The notes under the pieces: generated by a model
Seen by the model: the letters and a program-made list of their open reading frames with translations, nothing else
Database searches by the model: none
Told to the model about the DNA's origin: nothing
From: Mucilaginibacter lappiensis
Lineage (GTDB): Bacteria > Bacteroidota > Bacteroidia > Sphingobacteriales > Sphingobacteriaceae
DNA length: 64,000 bases
Direction of reading: 5' to 3'
NCBI RefSeq assembly: GCF_900155965.1
Contig: NZ_FTMG01000007.1
Location: 248,001-312,000, forward strand
Shown: piece by piece, positions 24,476 through 32,955 of the stretch
Position numbering within the stretch: the first letter of the stretch is position 1
How the letters are laid out: each line of letters starts with the position of its first letter
Program-made: the position numbers and the translations under genes

Positions 24476-26425
24476 CTAATTTACCCGGTGTATCTCTATA
24501 GCTTCAGGGATCGATAGCATCAACGGGACTTTCTCTACGGTAACAAAGCTCAGGTCAAGACCGAAGCCCCGTTCCTCAGACAAACTCACCTTTTTAAGCT
24601 GTACATAAAAATCCATAATAAACCGTTCGTAGAACGACAGGCTATGTGAGCGCGACAATACTTTCTCGATCACCACAAACCTGAAATCGCCAACGATCTT
24701 ATGCTTGTTTAATGATTTATAATGACTGGTAATATCCACCTCGCCTTTTTTAACCAGGTCTTCCACCACTTTGCGGAACAGCAGGTTTATCTGTTGCTCC
24801 ACCCGAAAACCCAGTTTAAAGTCGATCCTGATGAGCTTGTTAGGCACCAGGAACTCCACTTCGTATTCGCGTTTGTAAGGCTCATCAACCACATCAACGT
24901 GCACCAGCCAGTAAACATCGGCCCGTTTGGGCTGCTTTTGCAATATGGAGTAAACTATTTTCGATTCAATTTCGGAGTTAAAATTAGCACTGGTCAGATA
25001 CACCAGTTGCGAGGCATATTTAGGTACAGTTTCATCCGCGCTCAATTCCTTAAGAATATCAAAGTAATCATCAATACCCACAAACTTCACATAACGGTTC
25101 CTGATCTTACGGGCAGTATGCCAGGTCCACATTACAGTGAACAGCACAAACCCTATTGAAAGGGTAAACCAGCCACCATCAGAAAACTTGTGTAAGTTAC
25201 CCGCCAGGAAAGTGCCCTCGATAACCAGGTAAACAATCAAAAACGTTGTAATGATATAACTTGGTACCTTTTTGCGCTTCAGGAACTTAGATACCAATAT
25301 GGTAGTCATGAGCATCGCCACAGTTATACTTAAACCATAGGCCGCCTCCATCCTATCAGAATGACGAAATATAAGCACTACCCCTAAACAGCCTGCCCAA
25401 AGTATCCAGTTTACACTGGGCACATACAGCTGGCCTTTTTGTTCCGATGGATAATTGATACGCACCTTGGGCCACAGGTTAAGTCTTACCGCCTCGGCTA
25501 TTAGCGTGAACGAGCCCGATATCAGGGCCTGGCTGGCAATAATAGCGGCAACGGTGGCAATACCAATACCGTATAGCAAAAACCACACTGGCATTATCTT
25601 ATAAAACGGATTATTAATATTAAGGTCCATCGCAGTGCCGTTGCGTTGCAATAACCAAACCGCCTGTCCCAGATAGTTTAATATCAAACAAGTTTTAACA
25701 TATATCCAGCTGATGCGGATATTGGCTTTACCGCAATGCCCCAGGTCGGAGTATAAAGCCTCGGCTCCGGTGGTACATAAAAATACGGCGCCCAGTACAA
25801 TAAACGCGTTACCGCTGGTGCTTGAGCTTAGTAATTTATAGGCATAATATGGGTTTAAAGCTCTTATTACAATGGGATCATGTATGATGTAACTTATCCC
25901 CAGTACGCCCATCATCGTAAACCAAATAAACATGATAGGGCCAAAAGCCTTACCCACCAATGATGTACCAAATTGTTGTATTACAAAAAGCACGGTGATG
26001 ATAGCCATTACAATTTCAACCGTTGGCAAACGGGGGTAATAGGTTTGCAAACCCTCAATGGCCGATGATATGGTAATAGGCGGCGTAATGATACCATCGG
26101 CAAGCAGCGCGCAACCACCTACCACAGCAGGTACAATAAGCCATTTTGCTTTACGGCGAACCAACGAAAAAAGTGAGAAAATACCACCTTCGCCCTTGTT
26201 ATCGGCACGCAGGGTGATCACTACATATTTCAATGTAGTTTGCAGGGTAAGCGTCCAGAAGATGAGGGATACTCCTCCGAGTATTAATGTTTCGGAAATT
26301 CGTTGCTGGCCAACTATAGCCTTAAATACGTATAATGGAGAGGTACCAATATCACCGTAAATTATTCCTAAACTGATGAGCAGGCCTGCGGCCGTCAGTT
26401 TTTGCAGATCTTTATGGTTCGACAC
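24476..26425 (-). CDS. kup: Potassium uptake protein Kup
   Basis: A 649-residue K+/H+ symporter of the KUP/HAK/KT family. It begins with AGLLISLGIIYGDIGTSPLYVFKAI, the family signature, and has about twelve membrane helices up to residue 440, then a cytoplasmic C-terminal domain of about 200 residues (YLTSANFNSEIESKIVYSIL...). Further conserved parts include LFSLVRRKAKW and ADGIITPPITISSAIEGL. Length is typical. The gene is alone; a -7 word lies 20 bases upstream. Confidence 0.96.
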   Translation of the reverse strand: MSNHKDLQKLTAAGLLISLGIIYGDIGTSPLYVFKAIVGQQRISETLILGGVSLIFWTLTLQTTLKYVVITLRADNKGEGGIFSLFSLVRRKAKWLIVPAVVGGCALLADGIITPPITISSAIEGLQTYYPRLPTVEIVMAIITVLFVIQQFGTSLVGKAFGPIMFIWFTMMGVLGISYIIHDPIVIRALNPYYAYKLLSSSTSGNAFIVLGAVFLCTTGAEALYSDLGHCGKANIRISWIYVKTCLILNYLGQAVWLLQRNGTAMDLNINNPFYKIMPVWFLLYGIGIATVAAIIASQALISGSFTLIAEAVRLNLWPKVRINYPSEQKGQLYVPSVNWILWAGCLGVVLIFRHSDRMEAAYGLSITVAMLMTTILVSKFLKRKKVPSYIITTFLIVYLVIEGTFLAGNLHKFSDGGWFTLSIGFVLFTVMWTWHTARKIRNRYVKFVGIDDYFDILKELSADETVPKYASQLVYLTSANFNSEIESKIVYSILQKQPKRADVYWLVHVDVVDEPYKREYEVEFLVPNKLIRIDFKLGFRVEQQINLLFRKVVEDLVKKGEVDITSHYKSLNKHKIVGDFRFVVIEKVLSRSHSLSFYERFIMDFYVQLKKVSLSEERGFGLDLSFVTVEKVPLMLSIPEAIEIHRVN

Positions 26426-26444
26426 TATTATATTTTAAAAGATG

Positions 26445-26452
26445 CAAAAATA
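26445..26452 (-). promoter_or_regulatory. Candidate -7 element of kup
   Basis: Minus-strand TATTTTTG matches TAnnTTTG, 20 bases before the ATG. No convincing -33 word. Confidence 0.35.
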
Positions 26453-26576
26453 TTAATTTTTTCCCGTAAACTTAAATAAACATTAAACGTATAAATGAAA
26501 GACGAGTCTAAACTATAAAATGGACACATTTTGTTAAATTTTGTTAAAATGTTTTACAAAAGCATCATTTTTTTAA

Positions 26577-26603
26577 TTGATGAGGGCTTTATTTATACTT
26601 TTG
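26577..26603 (+). promoter_or_regulatory. Candidate promoter of the T9SS-cargo gene
   Basis: TACTTTTG (26596-26603) matches TAnnTTTG, with TTG at 26577-26579, 16 bases upstream. GTTAAA words 10 bp apart (26533, 26543) lie further upstream. Confidence 0.45.
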
Positions 26604-26619
26604 TAGGCGAAGACTTAAT

Positions 26620-27132
26620 ATGAGGCGAAAAATAACTTATACCTTTATTTACACCTATACCTGGTTCGTACTAATTGCGATGGCAGTTTTTATGAACTTT
26701 GCTTTTGTCTCCGATGCCAAAATTAAAAACGACACTACTTATTTGCGTGTTTCAAAAGGTAAAGGTTCCAAACCCTCTTATTTAAAAAATGGTCTGCACC
26801 TGGTATTACCGCCATTAAAACCGGCCGTAACCTCAAGCGTAAAAGTCAGCGTATCGCACCCGGAAGATAAGTTGTTGAATGATGTTCAGTTATACCCAAA
26901 CCCGGTTACCGATCAAATCAATTTAAAATATACCCTATCCCGCAATACCAATGTCACCATTAAAATAATGGATGTATTGGGCAACGATATCACCACTATG
27001 TTTTCGTCGAGGGTTGATTCCGGCGATCATAACATCAACTATCCTATAGCCAACAAACTTACCCGCGGCTTTTACTTCGTACGCGTGGTAGCCGGTACCG
27101 AATCGGTTATTAAACGTATCTCGGTACTGTAA
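26620..27132 (+). CDS. Small T9SS cargo: signal anchor plus C-terminal sorting domain
   Basis: A 170-residue protein with an N-terminal hydrophobic signal (about residues 12-33), a 50-residue basic, proline-containing stretch, and a C-terminal T9SS type A sorting domain from about residue 88 to the end. The domain is clear: VQLYPNPVTDQINLKY, then VTIKIMDVLGNDI, GDHNINYPIANKLTRGFYFV and VIKRISVL. Cargo with this domain crosses the outer membrane through the PorT/PorG machinery, encoded elsewhere in this window. There is almost no passenger, which is unusual. It may itself be a small surface protein, or the remnant of a larger one. Confidence 0.85.
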   Translation: MRRKITYTFIYTYTWFVLIAMAVFMNFAFVSDAKIKNDTTYLRVSKGKGSKPSYLKNGLHLVLPPLKPAVTSSVKVSVSHPEDKLLNDVQLYPNPVTDQINLKYTLSRNTNVTIKIMDVLGNDITTMFSSRVDSGDHNINYPIANKLTRGFYFVRVVAGTESVIKRISVL

Positions 27133-27136
27133 TTAA

Positions 27137-27266
27137 TTCGGATTTCGGATGTTCGATTTCGGATTTAATTTTTATTCCGGATTTATTTTAGAATTTTTGG
27201 CTTTCAGATTTATATCGTCTGTATCTATAATTAACAAAATCCGAAATCGAACATCCGAAATCCGAA
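27137..27266. repeat. Spacer inverted repeat with perfect 30-bp arms (GATTTCGGAT words)
   Basis: 27137-27166 and 27237-27266 are exact complements over 30 bases, each made of iterated TTCGGATTTCGGATG words. The 70-base interior is unrelated and not palindromic. Left arm starts 4 bases after the upstream stop; right arm ends 9 bases before the next ATG. Confidence 0.92.
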
Positions 27267-27275
27267 ATAAAACAA

Positions 27276-27887
27276 ATGAAGATAATTGCCATTGGCCGCA
27301 ACTATGCCGAACATGCCAAAGAATTAAATAACCCGGTGCCTGCCGTTCCGGTTATTTTTATGAAACCCGAAACGGCCATCATTAAGGATAACAAACCTTT
27401 TTATCATCCAGATTTTTCTGACGATGTACATCACGAGATCGAGATCGTTTTAAAAATAAGTAAGGAAGGCAAGCACATCAACGAGAAATTCGCGGCCGGT
27501 TACTACGAAGAAATTGCCTTGGGTATTGATTTTACCGCCCGCGATATACAGAGTAAACATAAAGAAAAGGGCTTGCCCTGGGAGCTGGCTAAAGCATTCG
27601 ATGGCTCAGCACCTATCAGCGCTTTTGTGCCTAAAAACAAATTCCGGCAAATTTATGATCTGAATTTCAAACTGGATATAAACGGCGAAACCCGGCAGCA
27701 GGGCAATACCCGCGATCTGCTGTTTCCGTTTGAAAACATTATTGCCTTTGTTTCACGATATATTACCCTTAAAAAAGGCGACCTTATATTTACCGGTACG
27801 CCAGTCGGCGTATCAAAAGTAAAAGTTGGCGACAGGCTGGAAGGATATTTAGAGGACGAAAAATTGCTTGACTTTTACGTGAAATAA
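27276..27887 (+). CDS. Fumarylacetoacetate hydrolase-family protein
   Basis: A 203-residue protein of the FAH family, which hydrolyses or decarboxylates acylpyruvate-type or diketo acids with a divalent metal. Visible family parts are MKIIAIGRNYAEHAKELN, the metal ligands in HHEIEIVLKIS and GIDFTARDIQ, the segment KAFDGSAPISAFV, and the C-terminal FTGTPVGVSKVKVGDRLE. Small FAH proteins of this size are often acylpyruvases or oxaloacetate decarboxylases; which applies here is unknown. It is cytoplasmic and flanked by palindromes on both sides. Confidence 0.92.
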   Translation: MKIIAIGRNYAEHAKELNNPVPAVPVIFMKPETAIIKDNKPFYHPDFSDDVHHEIEIVLKISKEGKHINEKFAAGYYEEIALGIDFTARDIQSKHKEKGLPWELAKAFDGSAPISAFVPKNKFRQIYDLNFKLDINGETRQQGNTRDLLFPFENIIAFVSRYITLKKGDLIFTGTPVGVSKVKVGDRLEGYLEDEKLLDFYVK

Positions 27888-27896
27888 AACATGATC

Positions 27897-27981
27897 AGCC
27901 CCACCCAAACCCTCCCCGGAAGGGAGGGCTTTAAGCAACAACAGAAAGTCTCCCTTACCGGGGGGAGATTTAGAGGGGGCT
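27897..27981. repeat. GC-rich spacer palindrome (AGCCCC...GGGGGCT)
   Basis: AGCCCCACCCAAACCCTCCC on the left is complementary, with mismatches, to GGGGGGAGATTTAGAGGGGG on the right; an inner pair CCTCCCC/GGGAGGG adds a second hairpin. GC content is far above the surroundings. It lies between the FAH stop and the M23 start. Confidence 0.75.
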
Positions 27982-27997
27982 AAATTTCAAATAAAAC

Positions 27998-29713
27998 ATG
28001 ATTAAAAAACAGCTGATTACCTTGCTATGCCTCGTTTTTAATTTGGGCATACAGGCACAAACACCCATACAAAGCAGGCAATACCCGCAAAACTATTTTC
28101 GCTATCCGCTTGATTTGCAGCCAACTACGGCCGGTTCATTTGGCGAACTGCGGCCTTCCCACTTTCATTCGGGGCTCGATTTTAAAACCAATCAGCGTAC
28201 GGGCTATCCGGTACATGCCGCGGCCGATGGATATGTTTCACGGCTAAGAGTACAATTTGGTGGTTTTGGCAGGGCTGTATACATCACCCATCCCAATGGC
28301 TATACTACCGTTTACGGTCACCTCGAAGCTTTTTCGCCGGCTATAGCAGCCCTGGTAAAAGCGTACCAATATGAGCACCAAACTTACGAGGCCGATTTTA
28401 ACCTTGATGCTAAAAAAGTACCGCTTCAAAAAGGCGAGGTATTTGCCATGTCTGGCAATGCCGGTGCATCAGCCGGGCCGCACGTCCATTTCGAGATCAG
28501 GGATACCCAAACAGAAGAAACTATTAACCCGCAATTGTTTGGCCTAACCATTCCAGACAGGGTTCCGCCTTCCATTACTTCTATTGGTATCTACCATCTC
28601 AATGGAAGTTCCTTCAGCGAAAAAACACCTAAAGAGTTTCTGGCAGTAACCGGAGCCACCGGGACCGGCAATTATCGCTTACTAAAACCACAGATTTTGC
28701 ACCTGAGTGGTTATGTAGGTTTCGGCATCAATACTACAGACATGAACAGTGCTTCTGCCAATCATAATGGTATTTACTCGCTGGAGTTAAAGCTCGACGG
28801 TCAAACCGTGTATACTTTTACCGTAGAACGCTTTGCCTTTGATCAAACCCATGCCATCAACGCTTATATTGATTATCCCGCTTTTGAATCATCACGCCGT
28901 TGGATGCAAAAGTGCTTTATATTGCCGGGCAGTCATATATCCCTTTACCCCCAATCCATCAACCGGGGCATCATGACTTTTGATGATAATGCCCTGCATG
29001 ATGTGGAATATGTTGTAAAAGATGTGGCGGGCAACGTATCTACCTTAAAGCTAAAAGTACAGTCTGAAAAATTCACACCTCCCGCTTATAAAATAACAGG
29101 AACACTATTTCATTTTGATAAAAAAAGCGAGTTTAGTACTGATAAGGTAAAAGTGAGCATCATGCCGGGCAATTTGTATGATGATCTGGATTTTATTTAT
29201 TCCGTATCACCCAAACCAGCTTCTGGTTTTTCGCAGGTGCATCATATCCATAACCGCCTCACGCCTATTCATGACAGTTACGATCTTTGGATAAAACCCG
29301 ATGTCGATCTGGGTAAATATGCCGATAAAGCGGTTATCGTAAGCATTGCCGGTGGCTGCCAGGGCGGCTATTTCCAGGATGGGTACATAAAATCAAAAGT
29401 GACTGCCTTTGGCGACTATTTTATCAGGATTGATACCATACCGCCGGTAATCCATCCGCTCAATATCCTGAACGGTAAAAGCATGGCAGCGGCCAAAAGT
29501 ATCAACTTTAGGATGAGCGATAACCTGTCGGGCATTAAAAGCTATAGCGGCACTATCGACAATAAATGGGTTTTAATGGAGTGGGATTATAAAAGTAAAA
29601 TACTAAGTTATACCTTTAGCGGCGAAATTGCTCCTGGCAAGCACATATTTAAGCTGACAGTTGGCGACAATAAAAATAATTTTTCGGAATTTACAGCCGA
29701 TTTTTACAGGTAG
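27998..29713 (+). CDS. Secreted M23-family metallopeptidase
   Basis: A 571-residue exported protein. Residues 1-20 form a signal peptide (LITLLCLVFNLGIQAQ). The LytM/M23 domain spans about residues 45-180, with zinc ligands His57 and Asp61 (FHSGLDF) and HVHFEIRD later. M23 enzymes cut peptidoglycan cross-bridges or, in other cases, act as scaffold or outer-membrane maturation factors. The remaining 380 residues look like beta-sandwich domains (VVKDVAGNVSTLKLKV, IRIDTIPPVIHPLNI...SGIKSYSGTIDNK). Architecture is common in Bacteroidota. It is followed by a palindrome and bcp. Confidence 0.93.
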   Translation: MIKKQLITLLCLVFNLGIQAQTPIQSRQYPQNYFRYPLDLQPTTAGSFGELRPSHFHSGLDFKTNQRTGYPVHAAADGYVSRLRVQFGGFGRAVYITHPNGYTTVYGHLEAFSPAIAALVKAYQYEHQTYEADFNLDAKKVPLQKGEVFAMSGNAGASAGPHVHFEIRDTQTEETINPQLFGLTIPDRVPPSITSIGIYHLNGSSFSEKTPKEFLAVTGATGTGNYRLLKPQILHLSGYVGFGINTTDMNSASANHNGIYSLELKLDGQTVYTFTVERFAFDQTHAINAYIDYPAFESSRRWMQKCFILPGSHISLYPQSINRGIMTFDDNALHDVEYVVKDVAGNVSTLKLKVQSEKFTPPAYKITGTLFHFDKKSEFSTDKVKVSIMPGNLYDDLDFIYSVSPKPASGFSQVHHIHNRLTPIHDSYDLWIKPDVDLGKYADKAVIVSIAGGCQGGYFQDGYIKSKVTAFGDYFIRIDTIPPVIHPLNILNGKSMAAAKSINFRMSDNLSGIKSYSGTIDNKWVLMEWDYKSKILSYTFSGEIAPGKHIFKLTVGDNKNNFSEFTADFYR

Positions 29714-29793
29714 GGTCGGGATCGTGGTTCGGGGAGCGGGGTTTGTGTTTTGAAAACAACCTACCCCCTCAAACCTCGCTCCCCGACCCTCGC
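29713..29793. repeat. GC-rich spacer inverted repeat (GGGTCGGG...CCCGACCC)
   Basis: GGTTCGGGGAGCGGGGTTTG (29725-29744) is complementary to CAAACCTCGCTCCCCGACCC (29770-29789) except for two bases; a further AGGGTCGGG copy precedes it. It starts at the M23 stop and ends 17 bases before the bcp ATG. Confidence 0.8.
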
Positions 29794-29809
29794 AACAAAA
29801 ACAAAACCT

Positions 29810-30271
29810 ATGGCAACATTAAAAGAAGGCGATAAAGCCCCTGATTTTACGGCAAAAGACCAGAATGGAAAAACCATCACTCTTGCTGATTACAAAGGAA
29901 AAAATGTGATTCTTTATTTTTATCCAAAAGATGATACCCCGGGCTGTACTGCCGAGTCATGTAACTTTAGGGATAACTATCAGGTTTTATCAAAAATTGG
30001 CTTTGAAGTGATCGGCGTAAGCACCGACGACGAAAAATCGCACAAAAAATTCGAAACCAAATACAGCTTGCCTTTTACCCTCATAGCCGATAACGAAAAA
30101 CAAATTGTTGAAGCTTACGGTGTTTGGGTAGAGAAAAACATGTACGGCAAACAATATATGGGCACCGCGCGCACTACTTTCCTGATCAGTGCCGATGGTA
30201 TCATCAGCAAAATAATTCACAAGGTTGATACTCAAAATGCTTCACAGCAAATACTCGACCTGATATCATAA
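29810..30271 (+). CDS. bcp: Thiol peroxidase Bcp (peroxiredoxin)
   Basis: A 153-residue peroxiredoxin that reduces hydroperoxides using thioredoxin. The peroxidatic Cys46 is in DDTPGCTAESC, and the second Cys51 lies five residues later, as in the Bcp/PrxQ group. The start at 29810 (MATLKEGDKAPDFTAKDQNG) matches the family; an in-frame upstream start at 29750 lies in the palindrome and is rejected. A thioredoxin gene is at 47251. Confidence 0.95.
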   Translation: MATLKEGDKAPDFTAKDQNGKTITLADYKGKNVILYFYPKDDTPGCTAESCNFRDNYQVLSKIGFEVIGVSTDDEKSHKKFETKYSLPFTLIADNEKQIVEAYGVWVEKNMYGKQYMGTARTTFLISADGIISKIIHKVDTQNASQQILDLIS

Positions 30272-30320
30272 ACTTTAAAAACCATATCCAGGCTATTTTA
30301 GCCCTTCCCGAACTTTATTA

Positions 30321-31166
30321 ATGAAACCTACTATTCAAGAATTAGAAAAAACCGCGTCGCAGATCCGTCGCGACATTGTACGTATGGTACACGCCTGCCA
30401 ATCGGGTCACCCGGGTGGTTCATTAGGTTGTACAGACTATTTCACCGCCCTTTACTTTTCGGTAATGAACCACGACTCTAATTTTAATATGGATGCCGTT
30501 GGCGAGGATATTTTCTTTTTATCAAACGGGCATATTTCGCCTGTATTTTACAGTACACTGGCTCATGCAGGCTATTTTGACAAAGCCGAGCTGGCTACCT
30601 TCCGCAAGCTGAACACCCGTTTACAGGGTCACCCAACCACGCATGAACACTTACCCGGAGTGCGTATCGCTTCGGGCTCACTAGGTCAGGGTTTATCGGT
30701 AGCCATTGGCGCTGCACTTACTAAAAAGCTGAATGGTGATAAATCATTAGTGTTTACCCTGCATGGCGATGGTGAATTACAGGAAGGACAAATATGGGAA
30801 GCTGCCATGTTTGCACCGCACAATAAAGTTGATAACCTGATATCGACTATTGATGTGAACGGCCAGCAAATTGACGGGCCTACCAACCTGGTACTGTCAT
30901 TAGGCGATCTGCATGCCAAATGGGAAGCCTTTGGCTGGGACGTTTTGGAAATGAAAGGTAATGATATGGCCGATGTGGTAAAAACGCTGGAGCTGGCCAA
31001 AAGCCGTACAGGCCAGGGTAAACCAATCATGATACTGATGCATACCGAAATGGGTTATGGTGTTGATTTTATGGTGGGCAGCCACAAATGGCACGGTGTA
31101 GCACCAAACGACGAGCAGCTGCAACTAGCCCTCGGTCAACTGGAAGAAACACTGGGCGATTATTGA
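30321..31166 (+). CDS. Transketolase N-terminal subunit
   Basis: A 281-residue protein equal to the N-terminal, thiamine-diphosphate-binding half of transketolase. The TPP motif is HGDGELQEGQIWEA (GDG followed by about 25 residues to IDVNGQQIDG), and the start RDIVRMVHACQSGHPGGSLG is typical. With the next gene it should make the split enzyme of the non-oxidative pentose phosphate pathway. A 182-base spacer, filled by long repeated words, separates the two halves, which is longer than expected for stoichiometric partners. Confidence 0.95.
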   Translation: MKPTIQELEKTASQIRRDIVRMVHACQSGHPGGSLGCTDYFTALYFSVMNHDSNFNMDAVGEDIFFLSNGHISPVFYSTLAHAGYFDKAELATFRKLNTRLQGHPTTHEHLPGVRIASGSLGQGLSVAIGAALTKKLNGDKSLVFTLHGDGELQEGQIWEAAMFAPHNKVDNLISTIDVNGQQIDGPTNLVLSLGDLHAKWEAFGWDVLEMKGNDMADVVKTLELAKSRTGQGKPIMILMHTEMGYGVDFMVGSHKWHGVAPNDEQLQLALGQLEETLGDY

Positions 31167-31176
31167 TTTGCCCTTT

Positions 31177-31336
31177 TTGAGGTTATACGTTGAACGTTTT
31201 ACGTAATACGTTTTAAACTCAATTACCCACTGTTCAATTAAAAATTACGTATAATTTAAGAGGTTATACGTTTTACGTGATACATCTTAATTAAATCAAA
31301 AAAACGTACAACTTAAAACGTACCACGTACAACCCT
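31177..31336. repeat. Spacer repeat between the transketolase halves (ACGTTTTACGT words)
   Basis: GAGGTTATACGTTGAACGTT at 31179 recurs as AGAGGTTATACGTTTTACGT at 31259, and complementary ACGTACAACTTAAAACGTAC words fill 31303-31336. So both direct and inverted copies are present. It ends about 13 bases before the ATG of the C-terminal subunit. Confidence 0.8.
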
Positions 31337-31348
31337 CTCACAACAGAA

Positions 31349-32323
31349 ATGAAGAAGTACACTTACACAGATAAAAAAGATACCCGCTCGGGCTTTGGCG
31401 CCGGGCTGCTGGAAGCCGGCAGAAAAAACGACCAGGTAGTGGCCCTTTGCGCCGACCTGATCGGATCGTTAAAAATGAATGATTTCATCAAAGAATTTCC
31501 TGAGCGTTTTGTACAGGTTGGCATTGCCGAAGCTAACATGATGGGTATTGCCGCCGGTATGACCATTGGTGGTAAAATTCCGTTTACAGGCACTTTCGCC
31601 AACTTTTCAACCGGCAGGGTTTATGACCAGATCCGCCAGTCGATAGCCTACTCTAACAAAAACGTAAAAATTTGTGCCTCACACGCTGGTTTAACCCTGG
31701 GCGAAGATGGCGCTACCCACCAGATCCTGGAAGATGTCGGCTTGATGAAAATGTTGCCTGGTATGACCGTGATCAACACCTGCGATTATAACCAAACCAA
31801 AGCCGCTACCCTGGCTATTGCCGAGTATGAAGGTCCGGTTTACCTGCGTTTTGGTCGCCCGGTGGTACCTATTTTTACCGACCCTGATCAAAAATTTGAG
31901 ATTGGTAAGGCCTGGATGGTGAATGAAGGCGCAGATGTAAGTATATTTGCCACAGGTCATTTGGTATGGCAAGCCATATTAGCCGGCGAAATGTTGGCTG
32001 AGGAAGGTATTGATGCCGAGATTATTAACATACATACCATAAAACCTTTAGATGCCGAAGCCGTATTAGAGTCGGTAGCAAAAACAGGTTGTGTGGTAAC
32101 TGCCGAAGAGCATAACCGCCTGGGTGGTTTGGGCGACAGTATTGCACAGGTGCTGGCTGTACATAACCCAACACCGCAGGAGTATGTAGCCGTTAATGAT
32201 AGCTTTGGCGAAAGCGGTACACCAGAGCAGCTAATGACCAAGTATGGCCTTGATGCTGAACATATTGTACTGGCTGCAAAAAAGGTAATGAAAAGAAAAC
32301 AAAATGCGGTAATTAGCATTTAA
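31349..32323 (+). CDS. Transketolase C-terminal subunit
   Basis: A 324-residue protein equal to the pyrimidine-binding and C-terminal domains of transketolase. Residues include the catalytic-type region FVQVGIAEANMMGIAAGMTIGGK, with the Glu that activates TPP, then SHAGLTLGEDGATHQ and TAEEHNRLGGLGDSIAQ. Together with the upstream subunit it forms the active site. It lies 16 bases before the sigma-factor gene, so the two may share a transcript. Confidence 0.95.
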   Translation: MKKYTYTDKKDTRSGFGAGLLEAGRKNDQVVALCADLIGSLKMNDFIKEFPERFVQVGIAEANMMGIAAGMTIGGKIPFTGTFANFSTGRVYDQIRQSIAYSNKNVKICASHAGLTLGEDGATHQILEDVGLMKMLPGMTVINTCDYNQTKAATLAIAEYEGPVYLRFGRPVVPIFTDPDQKFEIGKAWMVNEGADVSIFATGHLVWQAILAGEMLAEEGIDAEIINIHTIKPLDAEAVLESVAKTGCVVTAEEHNRLGGLGDSIAQVLAVHNPTPQEYVAVNDSFGESGTPEQLMTKYGLDAEHIVLAAKKVMKRKQNAVISI

Positions 32324-32339
32324 CTATAAAAATTGAAAA

Positions 32340-32894
32340 ATGTCGTTGCAGGTTGAAGATTCAGAGATTTTAAGTAAGTTCCAGGACGAAAAAACACGTA
32401 ACGAAGCGTTTAACCTGTTATTGAAAAAATACCAGCAAAAAATTTACTGGCACATCCGCCGCATGGTTGTTGACCATGACGATGCGGACGACCTGGTGCA
32501 GGATGTTTTTATAAAGGTTTGGAAAAACCTGCTGGGTTTTAGAAACGACGCACAACTGTATACCTGGATGTACCGGATAGCATCCAACGAGTGTATTACT
32601 TTTTTGAATAAGAAAAAACAAAAAAATAATATACCGTTGGATGATGTAGCTTATGAACTGGCAGATTCACTAGCCGATTCAACCTATTTTAATGGTGACC
32701 AGGCACAGCGCAAATTGCAGGAAGCCTTGTTAACTCTGCCCGAGAAACAACGTCTGGTTTTCAACATGAAGTATTATGATGATATGAAATATGAAGAAAT
32801 ATCGGATGTTTTGGGCACAAGTGTGGGCGCTTTAAAGGCGTCTTTTCACCTGGCTGTCAAGAAGATAGAGGCTTTTTTATTGTCGAGAGATTAA
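32340..32894 (+). CDS. ECF-type RNA polymerase sigma factor
   Basis: A 184-residue sigma factor with regions 2 and 4 only. Region 2 is seen in DDLVQDVFIKVWKNLLGFRNDAQLYTWMYRIA; region 4 in LPEKQRLVFNMKYYDDMKYEEISDVLGTSVGALKASFHLAVKKIE. It should direct RNA polymerase to a stress or envelope regulon. The next gene encodes a single-helix membrane protein and may be its anti-sigma factor, although it has no recognisable zinc-binding anti-sigma motif. Confidence 0.94.
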   Translation: MSLQVEDSEILSKFQDEKTRNEAFNLLLKKYQQKIYWHIRRMVVDHDDADDLVQDVFIKVWKNLLGFRNDAQLYTWMYRIASNECITFLNKKKQKNNIPLDDVAYELADSLADSTYFNGDQAQRKLQEALLTLPEKQRLVFNMKYYDDMKYEEISDVLGTSVGALKASFHLAVKKIEAFLLSRD

Positions 32895-32955
32895 ATTCAA
32901 AATTAATACAGAATTACGTTAAACCTTTTAGCAATAAATTCATCTATAGTACTGT

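Noticed and set aside
27897..27981. Riboswitch before the M23 gene
   Set aside because: The structure is a GC-rich palindrome like other spacers, with no known aptamer motif.
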